Shown: in pieces, positions 32,886 to 40,439 of the stretch | How positions within the stretch are numbered: position 1 is the stretch's first letter | How the letters are laid out: each line of letters opens with the position of its first letter | Assembly (NCBI GenBank): GCA_028284955.1 | Contig: JANQQS010000041.1 | Location: 1 to 47,461, forward strand | DNA from: Myxococcota bacterium | GTDB lineage: Bacteria > Myxococcota_A > Polyangia > Polyangiales > Houyiibacteriaceae | Direction of reading: 5' to 3' | DNA: 47,461 nt | Made by a program: the position numbers and the translations under genes | Notes under the pieces: model-generated | The model's database searches: none | Seen by the model: the letters and a program-made list of their open reading frames with translations, nothing else | What the model was told of the DNA's origin: nothing

Positions 32886-34538
32886 ATGCAGAAGCACAGG
32901 TTTTGGGCGGTCGCCTTTGCGGGTGGCTTGGGGATGACGTTTGGTTGCACGGCCGATGTAGAATCGGTCGACCACGGAGGCGGGGCGCACGCGATCGATG
33001 GCGCGCATTCCGACCTTCGTTTCGGAAAGCGACGCTACCGGCGTCGCGCGGTAGAGCTCCTTCCGCTTGGGACGTACGCCACGGGCACGTTTGATGGCGG
33101 AGGCGCGGAAATTCTCGATTACGATTCGCGCGGCAAGCGCTTGTGGGTCGCCAACACCGTTGCCGGCACGATCGATGTTCTCGATATTCGCGATCCTTCG
33201 TTTCCCACTCTTTCGTTCCGCGTCGATGTACGCGCCTACGGGCCGCGGGCGAGCAGCGTGGCGGTTCATCCCTGGCGCCGCGTTGCGGCTGCTTCGATCC
33301 CCAATGCAGACCGAACGCTTCCCGGCAAAGTGGTGTTCTTCTCGCTCAACGGGCGGGTTCGGTCGGTGGTCGAAGTGGGCTCCAATCCTGATCAGCTGGT
33401 CTATTCTCCGAACGGCCGACATCTGCTCGTCGCCAACGAAGGCGTGCCGAACGAGGCGTACGACGTAGACCCCGAAGGATCTGTCAGCGTGATCAACACG
33501 CGCCGCTGGCGCGTGCATCAAAGCGATGTTCGTACGGCTGGGTTTGGGGCGTTCAACGACGCCGATCTGGACCCGTCGGTGCGCGTATTCGGCCCAGGGG
33601 CAACGGTGGCCCAAGATCTCGAGCCCGAATATGTCACGGTATCGAAAGACTCCCGCACGGCGTGGGTCGCGATGCAAGAAAACAATGCGATAGCCATGGT
33701 CGACGTGGCGTCGGCGAAGGTTGTGAACATCGTCGGCCTGGGATTCAAAGACCATCGCAAACCTGGATTTGGGCTCGACGCGAGCGATCGAGACGGCGCG
33801 GTTCGCATCAAGAACTGGCCGGTCTGGGGCATGTATCAGCCAGATTCGATTCAGAGCTTTCAGGCATGGGGCGAAACGTTCTTGGTGCTTGCCAACGAAG
33901 GTGACGCTCGAGACTGGGACGGGTTTTCGGAAGAGACACGCGCGGGCGACCTTCCTCTCGACCCGATCGCGTTTCCCGACGCGGCCGCGCTCCAGGCTGA
34001 CGAGGCATTGGGTCGCTTGCGGGTGAGCTCGGCGATTGGCGACGACGATGGCGACGGCCTCTTCGAATCGCTCTACTCTTTCGGCGCGCGCTCGATTTCG
34101 ATTCGTCGCAGCGACGGCTCGCTCGTATTTGATAGCGGAGACCAGCTCGAGCGCGTGACCGCGGAAGCCTCGCCCGATGACTTCAACTCGACGAACGACG
34201 AAAATGGATCGTTCGATAAACGAAGCGACGACAAAGGGCCAGAGCCCGAAGGGCTCACGGTGGGGCGTATTCGCGGCCGAACCTACGTCTTTGTGGGTCT
34301 CGAACGAATCGGCGGCATCGCCACGTACGACGTCAGCAACCCGTTTGCGCCGCGTCTTGTGGACTACACGAACACGCGCGACTTCACTGGCGACGCGGAG
34401 ATGGGCACGGCGGGCGACCTAGGGCCTGAAGGCTTGAAGTTCATTCCCGCGAAGAAAAGCCCGATCCACGCTCCGCTGCTCGCGGTCGCCAACGAAGTAA
34501 GCGGGACCACGACCATCTTCAAAGTACACGTGCGATAG
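32886..34538 (+). CDS. Choice-of-anchor I family propeller lipoprotein
   Basis: The 550-residue protein starts at the ATG at 32886, next to GGGGGAA, because the open frame further up crosses a terminator. The signal WAVAFAGGLGMTFGC is a lipobox. The mature part has beta-propeller repeats: KRLWVANTVAGTIDVLDI, PDQLVYSPNGRHLLVANEG and SRTAWVAMQENNAIAMVDVA. The end shows the motif set DDKGPEPEGLTVGRIRGRTY, VGLERIGGIATYDVS and LGPEGLKFIP, characteristic of this alkaline-phosphatase-like propeller group. Function is unproven; phosphatase or adhesion roles are proposed for relatives. Confidence 0.85.
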   Translation: MQKHRFWAVAFAGGLGMTFGCTADVESVDHGGGAHAIDGAHSDLRFGKRRYRRRAVELLPLGTYATGTFDGGGAEILDYDSRGKRLWVANTVAGTIDVLDIRDPSFPTLSFRVDVRAYGPRASSVAVHPWRRVAAASIPNADRTLPGKVVFFSLNGRVRSVVEVGSNPDQLVYSPNGRHLLVANEGVPNEAYDVDPEGSVSVINTRRWRVHQSDVRTAGFGAFNDADLDPSVRVFGPGATVAQDLEPEYVTVSKDSRTAWVAMQENNAIAMVDVASAKVVNIVGLGFKDHRKPGFGLDASDRDGAVRIKNWPVWGMYQPDSIQSFQAWGETFLVLANEGDARDWDGFSEETRAGDLPLDPIAFPDAAALQADEALGRLRVSSAIGDDDGDGLFESLYSFGARSISIRRSDGSLVFDSGDQLERVTAEASPDDFNSTNDENGSFDKRSDDKGPEPEGLTVGRIRGRTYVFVGLERIGGIATYDVSNPFAPRLVDYTNTRDFTGDAEMGTAGDLGPEGLKFIPAKKSPIHAPLLAVANEVSGTTTIFKVHVR

Positions 34539-34556
34539 AGACTCAATCGCGAAACG

Positions 34557-34585
34557 CCCCCCGGTGCGGTTCTCGTCCCCGGGGG
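34557..34585. terminator. GC-rich hairpin between convergent genes
   Basis: CCCCCGG (34558-34564) pairs with CCGGGGG (34579-34585). It lies between two converging genes and has no T-run. It may terminate with Rho. Confidence 0.4.
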
Positions 34586-34626
34586 TCGTCTGCGTCGGCA
34601 GCTCTTCGAGCGCGAAGCGCGGTGTT

Positions 34627-35892
34627 CTACTGGCCGAAGAAGCGTCGAACGTCGCTCATGCTCGGCTTCGATGTTCCGGAGGTCCCGTTGGGGAATCCAT
34701 TGCTCAGCACGTAGTAGGTCATGCCGGAATCGGAAGCGTCGCCGGCCTTTTTTGTGCCTGTCGCCACTGCGGAAAACAACCAGTCATCCGAGTCGACCTG
34801 CTTCAGCCATTGCCAACTGCTGACAGGGCTGTTGAACGCGGGAGGGTTTTGGTCGTTGATGTGGTGAAGAACGACCGATAGGTCTTCGAGGTAGTTTGTG
34901 TTTCTCGCTTCAGACGCGGTGCAGCGGTTGTTGAGCGCGGAGCAGTCGCAGCGGGCGCGGCTCCAGCAAGTGTTCATGTTGGATCCCACGGCGAACTTGT
35001 CGTTCCAATAGCTATGCGAGACGACCGTGATAAACGGTTCTTTGTTGTTGGGCCCCGCGGTGATGAAATCGTACGGCACCTGCATGGGGCCAGCCAAGAT
35101 GTATACGAGCCGCTTATTCGAGCCGAGCTGATTCATCACGGACACGAAGTTGGCTTTCCCGGCGGAGTGCTGCGCGCCTCGCGTGCCGCGCACGTCGAAG
35201 AACACGTTCGCGTTGTATCCAAAGCGATCGATGGCCGAGACCACGTTTGCGTGCTGCAGGTCGGCTTGGTTCGTGTTTCCAAAAAGATTGGTGTTGTACG
35301 CGAAGTGAACCACGCATTTTTGGAGGCCGGCCTCCGCGATCAACGCGAGCGTCATCGCCGTGGCATGAATGTCGTCGGCGTCATAGATGTTCCCGTCAGC
35401 ATCGTATGCGATGAGATAGTCGCAACCGTTGGGGTTCGAGGGAGGCGCCGGGGGCATGGGCGTTGGGGGTGCGGGCGTCGGGGGCATAGGCGAAGGAGGC
35501 GGCGAGGCGTTGTCGCAGGGGTCGCTGCCGCACATGCAGACGCTTTGATTGCTTCTGCTGTTGAGGCAGTCGGTCGCAGAAGGCCCGTGCATCGCTTTGC
35601 ACTGCGATGTTGTGTTGCATTCGTCGGCGGATGGAGACGGCGCGGGAGTCGGCGAGGCGTTGTCGCAGGGGTCGCTCCCGCACATGCAGACGCTTTGGTC
35701 GCTTCTGCTGTTGAGGCAGTCGGTCGCGGAAGGGCCATGCATCGCTTTGCACTGCGATGTCGTGTCGCACTCATCGGCAGCCGTGGCGAGGAAGACTTCG
35801 GTCGATGGATCCTCGGTCGACGTCGCGCATCCGGCGACGCCGCATCCGAGCAGAACGGCCAGCGGCATGCATAGTCTACGACGGTTTTTCAT
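34627..35892 (-). CDS. Lipoprotein with duplicated Cys-rich module and nucleoside-hydrolase-like domain
   Basis: The 421-residue protein has the signal PLAVLLGCGVAGC. Two nearly identical 50-residue modules follow (each ...TSQCKAMHGPSATDCLNSRS...CMCGSDPCDN). A Pro/Met/Ala linker comes next, and then a globular domain of about 250 residues beginning CDYLIAYDADGNIYDADDIH. The Asp cluster at its start and the ADDIHATAMTLALIAEAGLQ helix recall nucleoside-hydrolase-like folds, but I cannot assign a family. The ATG at 35892 has GAGGAGG 4 bases upstream. The modules may bind substrate or cell wall. Confidence 0.75.
   Translation of the reverse strand: MKNRRRLCMPLAVLLGCGVAGCATSTEDPSTEVFLATAADECDTTSQCKAMHGPSATDCLNSRSDQSVCMCGSDPCDNASPTPAPSPSADECNTTSQCKAMHGPSATDCLNSRSNQSVCMCGSDPCDNASPPPSPMPPTPAPPTPMPPAPPSNPNGCDYLIAYDADGNIYDADDIHATAMTLALIAEAGLQKCVVHFAYNTNLFGNTNQADLQHANVVSAIDRFGYNANVFFDVRGTRGAQHSAGKANFVSVMNQLGSNKRLVYILAGPMQVPYDFITAGPNNKEPFITVVSHSYWNDKFAVGSNMNTCWSRARCDCSALNNRCTASEARNTNYLEDLSVVLHHINDQNPPAFNSPVSSWQWLKQVDSDDWLFSAVATGTKKAGDASDSGMTYYVLSNGFPNGTSGTSKPSMSDVRRFFGQ
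35501..35788. repeat. Tandem 150-bp coding repeat
   Basis: Two copies start at 35501 and 35651, with about 90% identity over the first 130 bases. They encode the two 50-residue Cys-rich modules. High DNA identity points to a recent duplication. Confidence 0.85.
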
Positions 35893-36018
35893 GATTCCTC
35901 CTCGGTCGGGCCCGACATCAGTCGCGATGTAGTGCGTGAGGCGAGTAGGTAGGACGACCACCGAGAAACGGCTCAAATTCGGATGACGACAAAGAGTTGC
36001 ACCTTGTCGGGATTGCAA

Positions 36019-36373
36019 AACGGACTGTCGAAAGGCGTCGAGCCAATCGTCCGACCGCGCTAAACCAGTTCACCCGCCCATAGAGAAGATAGAAATTCTT
36101 TCCACGGCGCGATTTCGATCGCGTTGACCTTTCGCGGCCGTGGTTCGAGACGCCAATGGTTCGGGGTTCCGCCAGGCGCTTCGTGGAAATAGGGATTTTT
36201 TGCCAAATATCGAGCAGATCGAGTGCTCGTCGGAGAACTTCTGTCTGCTCCATTTCGCGAGCGAGTCGTGGATTTTCATGAGAATCCACAACTATCTTGT
36301 GGAATTTCTCGTATTGACTTGGCGATGAATCGCTCGGCTAGCTGGCTATGCTAGTGACCGTTACGATTGTCGT
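36019..36373. other. AT-richer gap with alternative hairpins
   Basis: No reliable gene was found; overlapping frames of about 60-70 codons on both strands lack ribosome sites. GTGGATT/AATCCAC (36268-36274, 36283-36289) and CCACAA/TTGTGG (36286-36291, 36297-36302) share CCAC and cannot form together. It lies upstream of the fitA relic. Confidence 0.4.
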
Positions 36374-36628
36374 ACGGCGGCACTCCACATTCGCGGGTTG
36401 GACGAGCAGGTCCACGCTGCATTGCGGCTTCGGGTGGCGAAGCGCGGGCGGAGCATGGAAGCGGAGGTACGCGCGATTCTCGAAGAAGCGTGTCGGGAAC
36501 CTGACCGGGCTCGCCCGGTGAGCAGGCTGCGAGGATGGGCCAATCAATCCAATCGCGCTGGTAGTGCGGTGGACGAACTGGTTGTCGAACGGCGTGCAGA
36601 AGCCGAACGAGAATTGGCAGGCAAATAG
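36374..36628 (+). pseudogene. FitA/VapB-type antitoxin with damaged start
   Basis: The frame encodes AALHIRGLDEQVHAALRLRV followed by AKRGRSMEAEVRAILEEAC, the ribbon-helix-helix domain of FitA-type antitoxins, and an acidic toxin-binding tail. Where relatives begin Met-Ala, this sequence has ACG (36374-36376), and no other ATG, GTG or TTG is in frame upstream. The first usable start is TTG at 36398, which would remove the DNA-binding strand. The toxin gene follows 3 bases after the stop. The gene is either started at ACG, or broken. Confidence 0.7.
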
Positions 36629-36631
36629 ACG

Positions 36632-37011
36632 ATGGTGAACGCGGATGCCTCCGCGTTGTTGGCGCTTGTTTTCGATGAAGCCGGAGCGGGCGACGTAGCC
36701 GAAGCGTTGGAGAATGGCGCGCTACTGTCCGCGATCAACTTGGCGGAGGTGCTTGGCAAAGTGAGGCAGCGTGATATGGACCCACCGCGTTGCTGCACGA
36801 GCTGCGACGCACGTCGCTCGAAATAGTCCCTTTTGATGAGTACCATGCGAATCAGGCGAGCGAACTTATTCCGTATGCGAAGAGCCATGGCTTGTCGCTG
36901 GCCGACCGCTGCTGTCTCGCGCTTGGCATGCACCGCGAGCTCCCCGTGCTCACCGCAGATCGCATTTGGACAACGCTCGACGTGAACGTCGAAGTGATTT
37001 CAATTCGTTGA
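36632..37011 (+). pseudogene. PIN-domain toxin (FitB/VapC type) with a frameshift
   Basis: The first frame gives the N-terminal PIN motif (NADASALLALVFDEAGA, with the first Asp) and AINLAEVLGKVRQRDMDP, including the conserved Glu. The rest lies in another frame starting at about 36784: LLHELRRTSLEIVPFDEYHA, GLSLADRCCLALGMH and LTADRIW, with the other metal-binding Asp residues. One base appears to be lost in GACCCACCGCG near 36779-36787. A restored protein of about 125 residues would be normal length. PIN toxins cleave RNA. This copy cannot be intact as read. Confidence 0.8.
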
Positions 37012-37294
37012 CTTGACCTGTCGCTGACTCCGGAAGGAACCGGTGACTCCTGATTGTTCGCGGGTGCATCCGGTGAAGCCGAGCTAACAAAATGGCGAAT
37101 AGCATGCTTGTTCGACAACGGTTTTCACCGACGGTGACGGTGACGCTTGGGCACCGATCACCGATCACCTCAGAGCACACAGGTGTAGACACACGTCAGG
37201 AACCGCGCGCACGCGCCTGGTGAAGCCCCCCCCGGCCGCCCCGGGTATCCTTTGCCCGTGCTGCCATGCCGGCGAATCCTACGGTCGAATACGA
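37012..37294. other. Gap between the PIN relic and the unknown cassette
   Basis: No gene was recognised. It contains short repeats (GGTGACGGTGACG, CACCGATCACCGATCACC) and a C-run near 37228-37236. It lies downstream of the cassette and may hold its terminator, but no clear hairpin with T-run was found. Confidence 0.35.
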
Positions 37295-39103
37295 TTACTC
37301 TGGAAGTATTCCAAGAGCGGACCAAACATGAGCATACGCCCGTCCGATGCTTGTCAGCCTCAGAACGGGTTCGTCACCTTCATCGAACTCGATCTTTTCC
37401 GGATTCCGGAGCACTTCACGCCGAGTGTTGTTGATGCGGACATTCACGTCGAAGATCTCATTGACCTTCGCGACCACGAGTGACTGATGGGCTTCGCCAC
37501 CCAGACGGTGTAGCGCCACCAGAACCCTGTTCAAGGCTGTAATCCTCGGCAGCTTGGCCGGTGGCAACCACCTGCCCTGATTTTTTTGGGCAAAGGTCAA
37601 CTCCAACCGTTTGCATTGCTCAGACCACCATAGGACCAATTTCTTGCTGGCTTCGAGCTGACGATGCTGGAGGCCGTCGTAGTAGTCTTCTCCCACCTTT
37701 AGTCGTTCCTGGTCCGGGCGCTCGACGACGATCTCAACGTCGACGAGAAAGGCCCCTTTGACGATCGAAGAAGGAATGGCTCGAACGACCTCAGATTCTC
37801 CCGTACTGAGCCACTCCAGCCCCTTTAGAAAGAAGCGTTCACGTCGCTTTGCATTGACCCGCCGTTCGACGGTGAACGTTGTGGGACGAAACAGCACGTC
37901 GTCCGTTCTTGGGAGCAGTCTGGCACCACTCGGAACCTCCCCCTCGCCGTCATCAGTTGCTGAGACGGTGAGCACCCGCGCAGGGAAGATCGTAGCCTCG
38001 ATCTGGGATGCGTGGTTCATGATCCCAGTCTGAACTCCGAATACGGCAATTTCTTCGACTTCCACATCGATGTCGTCAGCATCTCCGCTTGGTAGTTGAA
38101 CCTGCTCGTATTCTGCGTTTCCTCGGCGATGGCGCACCTTTGTCTCAGGACTCGGGTGCGTTACCGCCAATACAGCCGCGAAGAGTTGTTCCGTCCGCGG
38201 AAGCCACTCCGGTTGTTGGCCCCGCAGTAGGGACTCTAGGAGGCGAAGTTCCAAGACGCGCGATAGTTTCTCTCCAAGAGTTCGCTCTTCAATGTCGGCT
38301 CTGAATACCAAAATCGCGCTGGCTGCTTTCATTTCCCGGAAACGCGGGGCGGGGACCTTCGTTTCCAGGAACGAAAAATGAGTCACCAGCTTTGACGCCG
38401 ACTGTTCGTGCAGAGTCCGAAGATTGTGTAGCGTTCGACTTGCCACATCAACGTCCAACCCTCCTCCTGCCGCGACACCCCCTTCGTACGAGATGGCGTA
38501 TTCATCACCGACCGTAGTCAGCGCATCCAGAAGCGACTCGAACTCGCGCTCGGAATCGGGTTCGACGGCTGCACGTGCGATTTGGACCGCGTAGTCACCG
38601 TCCGCGTAGTGACAACGGACCGCGTGTACCGCGGGATGACTAGGATCGAGTGCCAACCCAACGTCGAGCAGAAACTCTCTGTCCGTTGTGGGAACCTCGG
38701 GCTCGGCGTAAAGAAGGCGCTTGAGTAGAGCGTCGATCCGGTGATGGCAGTAACGTCGTCGAGACCGGTCGCTGTCGAAAACGTAGTAGTGGTGCCCTTT
38801 GTTCTGAGCATGGGCGACGAGTCCGCCTGCCTTCCCAGTGTCCACGCGCAGCAACTCGCCGTACTTGGCGGTGGTGTCGATGGCGACGACCTGCAAACCC
38901 ATGGTTGGAACCCCAGCTGGTAAAGCCATATCCGGCGTGGGGGACGCAAAGCCTTGGCTGGTGAGTTCATCAAGGTCGGCAATTGACGAGACATGCCCGC
39001 TTGCCGAGTTAATCAGTTTTCCTGCCTGCTGGAGAACAGCCGCCCCCCAGCTTACCGGGAGCGCTCCTCCCACGTTGCCCTCGAATCCACGTACCACGGT
39101 CAT
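37295..39103 (-). CDS. Unrecognised 602-residue protein, second gene of a two-gene cassette
   Basis: This soluble protein has no signal or membrane helix, and I do not recognise it. The N-terminal 100 residues are Gly/Ala-rich; the middle is mixed alpha/beta. The last 90 residues look like a winged-helix domain (ITALNRVLVALHRLGGEA, then INNTRREVLRNPEKIEF). Its ATG overlaps the stop of the upstream 243-residue gene by 4 bases, so the two act together. Decayed toxin-antitoxin genes lie on both sides, suggesting horizontally acquired material. Phage defence is a guess by location only. Confidence 0.75.
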   Translation of the reverse strand: MTVVRGFEGNVGGALPVSWGAAVLQQAGKLINSASGHVSSIADLDELTSQGFASPTPDMALPAGVPTMGLQVVAIDTTAKYGELLRVDTGKAGGLVAHAQNKGHHYYVFDSDRSRRRYCHHRIDALLKRLLYAEPEVPTTDREFLLDVGLALDPSHPAVHAVRCHYADGDYAVQIARAAVEPDSEREFESLLDALTTVGDEYAISYEGGVAAGGGLDVDVASRTLHNLRTLHEQSASKLVTHFSFLETKVPAPRFREMKAASAILVFRADIEERTLGEKLSRVLELRLLESLLRGQQPEWLPRTEQLFAAVLAVTHPSPETKVRHRRGNAEYEQVQLPSGDADDIDVEVEEIAVFGVQTGIMNHASQIEATIFPARVLTVSATDDGEGEVPSGARLLPRTDDVLFRPTTFTVERRVNAKRRERFFLKGLEWLSTGESEVVRAIPSSIVKGAFLVDVEIVVERPDQERLKVGEDYYDGLQHRQLEASKKLVLWWSEQCKRLELTFAQKNQGRWLPPAKLPRITALNRVLVALHRLGGEAHQSLVVAKVNEIFDVNVRINNTRREVLRNPEKIEFDEGDEPVLRLTSIGRAYAHVWSALGILPE

Positions 39104-39831
39104 ATGGACACCTGCTTATCGCGCAGTTTCGCAATCAGTTGTCCGAGTCCTCCGGGAACGTACCGCGCGACCAGTTCTAGGATCTGCGGCTGGATCGCTG
39201 GCTTGTGGTCACCCAGCCGCAGGAAAGCTGGGAAGACGTCGGGAGGGCAGGTCCAGAATGCCAACGTATCAACCGGTAAACGAGCGGGAACACGAAGCTC
39301 CCAAACCCATGCCCTCCAGCTGCCGTTTTCGACCCAAAGCTCAACCTCGGGGAGGTCGCCACTGATGTCTGCGAGAGCCTCGTGTGGGCCACGCATCTTT
39401 GGTCGGTCACCATCCAGGTATGCCGCTTGCTCGGCTGGATCGTTTCCTGGCCATGTATCCAAGAGCGTTTCAAGCGCACGGTGGTCCCAGGAGTGCTGCC
39501 CCAGGTACTCACGGCGCTCTTCCTCGTCCCATTCACAAATCGGATGGATATGCTCAACGAGCCCTCCGGTATCGAACGGCGAGAGCTGCCCTTCGGGTAC
39601 GGAGGTCACGAGACCCGCCATTTCAAGCGATATCCCGAACTTACCGAAAGACGGTAGGGTCTTGCCGAGGTAGGCGTACACGTGGGGCGGACTGATTCCC
39701 AGCGTTCTTTCGTTCTGCTGAGTGGTGCAGTCGGAGTTGGGGTTGGGGGTGTCACCTTTCGACAGCACGTCGAACAGTTGTTCGGCTTCGGTGCGGTTGA
39801 AAGCCCGAAACCACAGGAAGCGCGCCCCCAT
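39100..39831 (-). CDS. Unrecognised 243-residue protein, first gene of the cassette
   Basis: I do not recognise this family. The protein is soluble, with aromatic-rich segments: ARFLWFRAFNRTEAEQLFDV at the start, HVYAYLGKTLPSFGKFGISL, and ELWVENGSWRAWVWELRVPA near 165. The middle holds an acidic patch (CEWDEEERREY). The start at 39831 gives a sensible N-terminus, although a clear ribosome site is absent. It sits just downstream of the vapC relic on the same strand and overlaps the next gene by 4 bases. Confidence 0.7.
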   Translation of the reverse strand: MGARFLWFRAFNRTEAEQLFDVLSKGDTPNPNSDCTTQQNERTLGISPPHVYAYLGKTLPSFGKFGISLEMAGLVTSVPEGQLSPFDTGGLVEHIHPICEWDEEERREYLGQHSWDHRALETLLDTWPGNDPAEQAAYLDGDRPKMRGPHEALADISGDLPEVELWVENGSWRAWVWELRVPARLPVDTLAFWTCPPDVFPAFLRLGDHKPAIQPQILELVARYVPGGLGQLIAKLRDKQVSI

Positions 39832-40188
39832 CGTGCCCAGGCTACAGCGTCCGGGCGACGTTGGTCGATATTCTGCTCGGCCACGGGATGTGGTATACTG
39901 AACGCATAAACAGTTTTCCAGACGAGACTATCGTCGAATTCATCACGTCGGTTCACAAAGCGTTCAGAGAAGTATCCCAATCCTAAAAATGAAAGGATCT
40001 CAAATAGATGAAGCGCCTCGCCGATCGTCTCTACAGTCGGGGACTGCGGCAGCAACGCAAGCTGGAGGCGGATGAAGACTTCGAGACTTACTTGACGCTC
40101 GACCATCGGCAGGTTGCACATTGCTTCGTCGGCGATGTGGTATGCGTCAGGCTCGCGAAGCCTCCACAAGAAGCAACGACTAAAATTT
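39832..40188 (-). pseudogene. VapC toxin remnant
   Basis: Right after the vapB stop, the strand reads EILVVAS in one frame and then LWRLREPDAYHIADEAMCNL in the next. Aligned by eye, this is a VapC N-terminus (M-I-L-V-D-T-S-V-W...L-R). Downstream, LALLPQSPTVETIGEALHLF and LGLGY match the mid-part of VapC (LPQ.P......L..I....L.G.GIGY). The catalytic Asp, the start codon and the end of the domain are lost. A plus-strand frame of 69 codons at 40008-40217 is probably a shadow. Confidence 0.5.
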
Positions 40189-40389
40189 CTACGCCGAGTC
40201 GCGACGCATATCGCTGAGGTCGCCTTCCCATTGTCCTTGGCCCCGCAGCTCTAGAATGCGGCGAGCTTTTGCGCGCTGCACATATTGTTCGAGCGCCCGC
40301 GTCACTGCGCCGGAGTAGGTTTTTTCTCCGCTCAGTCGTTTGGTCTCGAGCAGCAGCTGCTTATCGAGCACAAGATTCGCGCGCTTCAT
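40189..40389 (-). CDS. vapB: VapB-family antitoxin (orphan)
   Basis: The 66-residue protein has the standard VapB pattern: MKRANLVLDKQLLLETKRLS with GEKTYSGAVTRALEQYVQRA, then KARRILELRGQGQWEGDLSD. The ribbon-helix-helix domain binds DNA, and the C-terminal tail blocks VapC. An upstream ATG at 40410 is in frame; I chose 40389 by family. Its toxin partner downstream is decayed, so it survives alone. Confidence 0.85.
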   Translation of the reverse strand: MKRANLVLDKQLLLETKRLSGEKTYSGAVTRALEQYVQRAKARRILELRGQGQWEGDLSDMRRDSA

Positions 40390-40439
40390 ATATTCGATGT
40401 ACAGCGACATGCCGTCGCCGTCAGTGCTTTTTCGAAAAC

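Noticed and set aside
35014-35874. 286-codon plus-strand frame
   Set aside because: It is antisense to the lipoprotein with duplicated modules; the Arg/Gly repeats are those modules read backwards.
40008-40217. 69-codon plus-strand ORF with a weak ribosome site
   Set aside because: The opposite strand shows VapC-like fragments directly following vapB, so this is more likely a shadow of that relic.
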